A stretch of 8,253 nucleotides of DNA, taken from NCBI GenBank assembly GCA_900551265.1, contig URVL01000095.1, positions 1 through 8,253 on the forward strand, in the 5' to 3' direction. How positions within the stretch are numbered: the stretch's first letter is position 1; every line of letters begins with the position of its first letter. The position numbers and the translations under genes were made by a program. Origin of the DNA: an uncultured Eubacteriales bacterium. Lineage in GTDB: Bacteria > Bacillota > Clostridia > Oscillospirales > QAMX01. Under the pieces are notes generated by a model. The model saw only the letters and a list, made by a program, of their open reading frames with translations, searched no databases and was not told the DNA's origin. Shown piece by piece: positions 6,365 to 8,253 of this stretch.

Positions 6365-7219
6365 ATGGTAGACACGAATAAACTGAGGCAGTTGCAGCTT
6401 ACAGAGCTCGACCTCCTGCGTGAGACGACGCGGATATGCGATGAACTGGGGCTTACATATTACCTCACCGGCGGTACCCTGCTTGGTGCCATCCGCCACC
6501 ATGGCTTCATCCCGTGGGACGACGACATCGATATTGCCATGCCACGTGAGGATTATGAACGCCTGTTTACTGAGGGCGCAGGCCTTTTTCCAGAGCATAT
6601 GCGCCTGCGCAGCTTTAAGACTGACGAACATTTTAAGCGCTACTATGCTCATGTTGAGGACCGCCGCGTGCGTGTGACGCTACACTCCGCGCAAAATACC
6701 AGACGGCAATATGCCTGGATCGATATATACCCGCTTGATGGACTGCCGGGAGGGTGGCTCCGCAGCCGGTTAAAGTTTTTTTCCATGCTTCCCAGAAGAC
6801 TCCTCTATCACTATTCCTGCTTTTCCGACTATGTGAACTTACGCCGGCCGGACAGGCCGTTTTATCAGCGTGTGCTCATCGCGTTTGGAAAGGTTACAGG
6901 CATCGGCAAGCAGTTGGATACACGACGCCAGCTTGAAAAAATCGACGATATGTTGACAAAAATGCGGAACAAAACGTCCAAGTGGTACGTTAATTTTATG
7001 GGACTTTATTTGTTCCGCGAGATTTATCCGAAAACGATTTACGGCGACGGCGCGTTTTATGAGTTTGAGGGAGGCTTATACCGAGGTCCGGCTGACGCGC
7101 ATACTTTCCTGAGCCGGATGTATGGCGATTATATGACGCCTCCGGCAGATGACCATAAAATGATACACATTATTGACGAAATTGAGACAAACGTCTCAGC
7201 TACGGGGAAAAAGGGTTGA
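6365..7219 (+). CDS. LicD-family phosphotransferase
   Basis: A 284-residue protein with the LicD nucleotidyltransferase-fold core. It shows GGTLLGAIRHHGFIPWDDD (36-54), where GG and the Asp cluster D52, D54 and D56 should bind nucleotide and metal. It also has WIDIYPLDGLP (118-128), and the C-terminal family motif RMYGDYMTPP (251-260). Known members move phosphocholine from CDP-choline onto teichoic acids or glycans; related proteins (fukutin/FKRP) use CDP-ribitol or CDP-glycerol. No choline uptake or activation genes are visible here, so the group added could be phosphocholine, phosphoethanolamine or a polyol-phosphate. There is no clear signal peptide or membrane helix, so it should work in the cytoplasm before export, which fits its place after the exporter genes. 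SD AAGGA at 6350-6354 lies 10 nt before the ATG. The next gene begins 4 bp after its stop. Confidence 0.9.
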   Translation: MVDTNKLRQLQLTELDLLRETTRICDELGLTYYLTGGTLLGAIRHHGFIPWDDDIDIAMPREDYERLFTEGAGLFPEHMRLRSFKTDEHFKRYYAHVEDRRVRVTLHSAQNTRRQYAWIDIYPLDGLPGGWLRSRLKFFSMLPRRLLYHYSCFSDYVNLRRPDRPFYQRVLIAFGKVTGIGKQLDTRRQLEKIDDMLTKMRNKTSKWYVNFMGLYLFREIYPKTIYGDGAFYEFEGGLYRGPADAHTFLSRMYGDYMTPPADDHKMIHIIDEIETNVSATGKKG

Positions 7220-7223
7220 AAAC

Positions 7224-8253
7224 ATGAATAATCATCACGATAAACATAATGAAAACGAAGAGACACAAAATCTGGAAGAAAATCCGCCTGAAACGGCAAA
7301 CGAAAAGAACAGGCAGAGTTTGGAGAGGGCGGACTCTGAGGTGCCGAAAGAAGAAACTGGAAATAAGATAAAAGGCGGAAAGCATCAAAAAAAATCAGCG
7401 GTCCGTAAGCCGTTGATGGTGATAGGAATTATTGTGGGTGTGCTTTTGGTACTGGCACTTGCAGGGTACCTTGTGGTACATTCGTATTTATCAAAAATTA
7501 ATTATGACGATGGCTCCGCACCTCCGGTTACCGGCGTTCCGCTGGAACCAGAGGAAGATGAGAGCGAAGAGCCGGACTCCCCACAACATGAGATTGACGC
7601 TGCGGAGCAGAAAATTGATGAAAATCTGCAAAAAGAGATAGAGGCAAAGAAAAATACAAAAGATCTGACAAATATTCTCCTCATTGGCAGCGATACGCGC
7701 TATGTGGGGCAGCCGGGCCGAAGCGACACCATGATGCTGCTTACAATCAACCGGGACGAGGAAACGGTTTCTCTGACTTCATTTATGCGGGATATGTATG
7801 TCTATGTACCGGACTATGGGAATACGCGTATTAATAATGCCTTTGCCCGCGGCGGCGCGCAGCTTTTGATCGATACCATTGAGGCCAATTTCAAAATTGA
7901 AATTGATAACTATGCCGCAATTGACTTTTATTCCTTTGTTGACGCCATTGATGCAATTGGCGGCGTGACGGTGGATATCTCCTATGACGACTTTTATGGC
8001 GTCAATCTTGCTATTGAGAAGTATAACGAGACGCTTGGACTTCCTTACGACGATGGTAAATTGACTACGTATGGAGAAATTAATCTGACCGGAAAGCAGG
8101 CGCTTGGCTATGCCCGCAACCGTCATTTCCCACGGGGAGATTTCGACCGTACGGAGCATCAGCGTATACTGATGTCTGCAATATTCGAAAAAGTAAAGGC
8201 GTCGGATCTGACACAGCTTGACGCATTGCTCGATGCGATTCTGCCGGGCATTA
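7224..8253 (+). CDS. LytR-CpsA-Psr (LCP) family glycopolymer-peptidoglycan ligase, 3' end outside window
   Basis: 343 codons are present and the frame is still open at the right edge. LCP enzymes sit outside the membrane and move the phosphoglycan from its lipid carrier onto peptidoglycan. Order: a long hydrophilic, charged cytoplasmic tail (1-63), one membrane helix (64-86), a highly acidic/charged linker (about 95-147), then the LCP domain from 148. Family motifs are NILLIGSDTR (150-159), RSDTMMLLTIN (166-176), SFMRDMYV (186-193), INNAFARGG (203-211) and GYARNRHFPRGDFDR (295-309), with the expected pyrophosphate-lipid-binding arginines and aspartates. One variation: the usual Arg of the RQ pair is H312 (TEHQ). 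The ATG at 7224 lies 4 bp after the LicD stop with an AGGG-type SD overlapping that gene's end. It is the likely final step of the operon's pathway. Confidence 0.93.
   Translation, partial: MNNHHDKHNENEETQNLEENPPETANEKNRQSLERADSEVPKEETGNKIKGGKHQKKSAVRKPLMVIGIIVGVLLVLALAGYLVVHSYLSKINYDDGSAPPVTGVPLEPEEDESEEPDSPQHEIDAAEQKIDENLQKEIEAKKNTKDLTNILLIGSDTRYVGQPGRSDTMMLLTINRDEETVSLTSFMRDMYVYVPDYGNTRINNAFARGGAQLLIDTIEANFKIEIDNYAAIDFYSFVDAIDAIGGVTVDISYDDFYGVNLAIEKYNETLGLPYDDGKLTTYGEINLTGKQALGYARNRHFPRGDFDRTEHQRILMSAIFEKVKASDLTQLDALLDAILPGI

Overview
The window looks like a chromosomal segment from a Gram-positive bacterium of the Firmicutes, probably a gut-type clostridium. This is inferred from purine-rich Shine-Dalgarno (SD) sites, sigma-A-like promoters, a TagGH-type exporter, an LCP ligase, LicD and a BspA-like leucine-rich repeat (LRR) surface protein. 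Base composition is near 50% GC. I cannot name the genus. I see no tRNA, rRNA gene, CRISPR array, insertion sequence or phage gene.

Left part, minus strand (1-2242). Positions 1-872 hold the start of a gene that runs off the left edge. Its first ~185 residues look like a TIM-barrel glycoside hydrolase of the GHL6-like type. Its remaining residues read like the soluble tail of a polytopic glycosyltransferase, so the gene may be a fusion or an assembly misjoin. It has its own strong promoter with a palindrome over the predicted transcription start. Upstream of it, ending at 1065, is a gene for a membrane-anchored LRR surface protein. That gene has an 11-bp-stem terminator, a good promoter, and a 5' leader containing two inverted repeats.

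Intergenic region (2133-2408). Two divergent promoters lie here, with their -35 boxes about 70 bp apart. One drives the LRR gene leftward and one drives a five-gene operon rightward.

Right part, plus strand (2409-8253, open at the right edge). Five tightly packed genes (4-bp overlaps or gaps of 4-13 bp) form a cell-wall glycopolymer module. They are a large TagF/TagB-like polyol-phosphate transferase with a second, apparently dead transferase domain; a TagG/Wzm-like ABC permease; a TagH/Wzt-like ATPase; a LicD-family phosphotransferase; and a LytR-CpsA-Psr (LCP) ligase cut by the window end. By family knowledge, the transferase would build or prime a poly(polyol-phosphate) chain on a lipid carrier in the cytoplasm, LicD would decorate it, the ABC pair would flip it out, and the LCP protein would attach it to peptidoglycan. 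The early lipid-linker genes (TagO/TagA types) and CDP-polyol synthesis genes are not in the window.

The most notable points are the degenerate second transferase domain, the probable chimeric junction near 320, the operator-like palindrome at 884-901, and the structured leader of the LRR gene.
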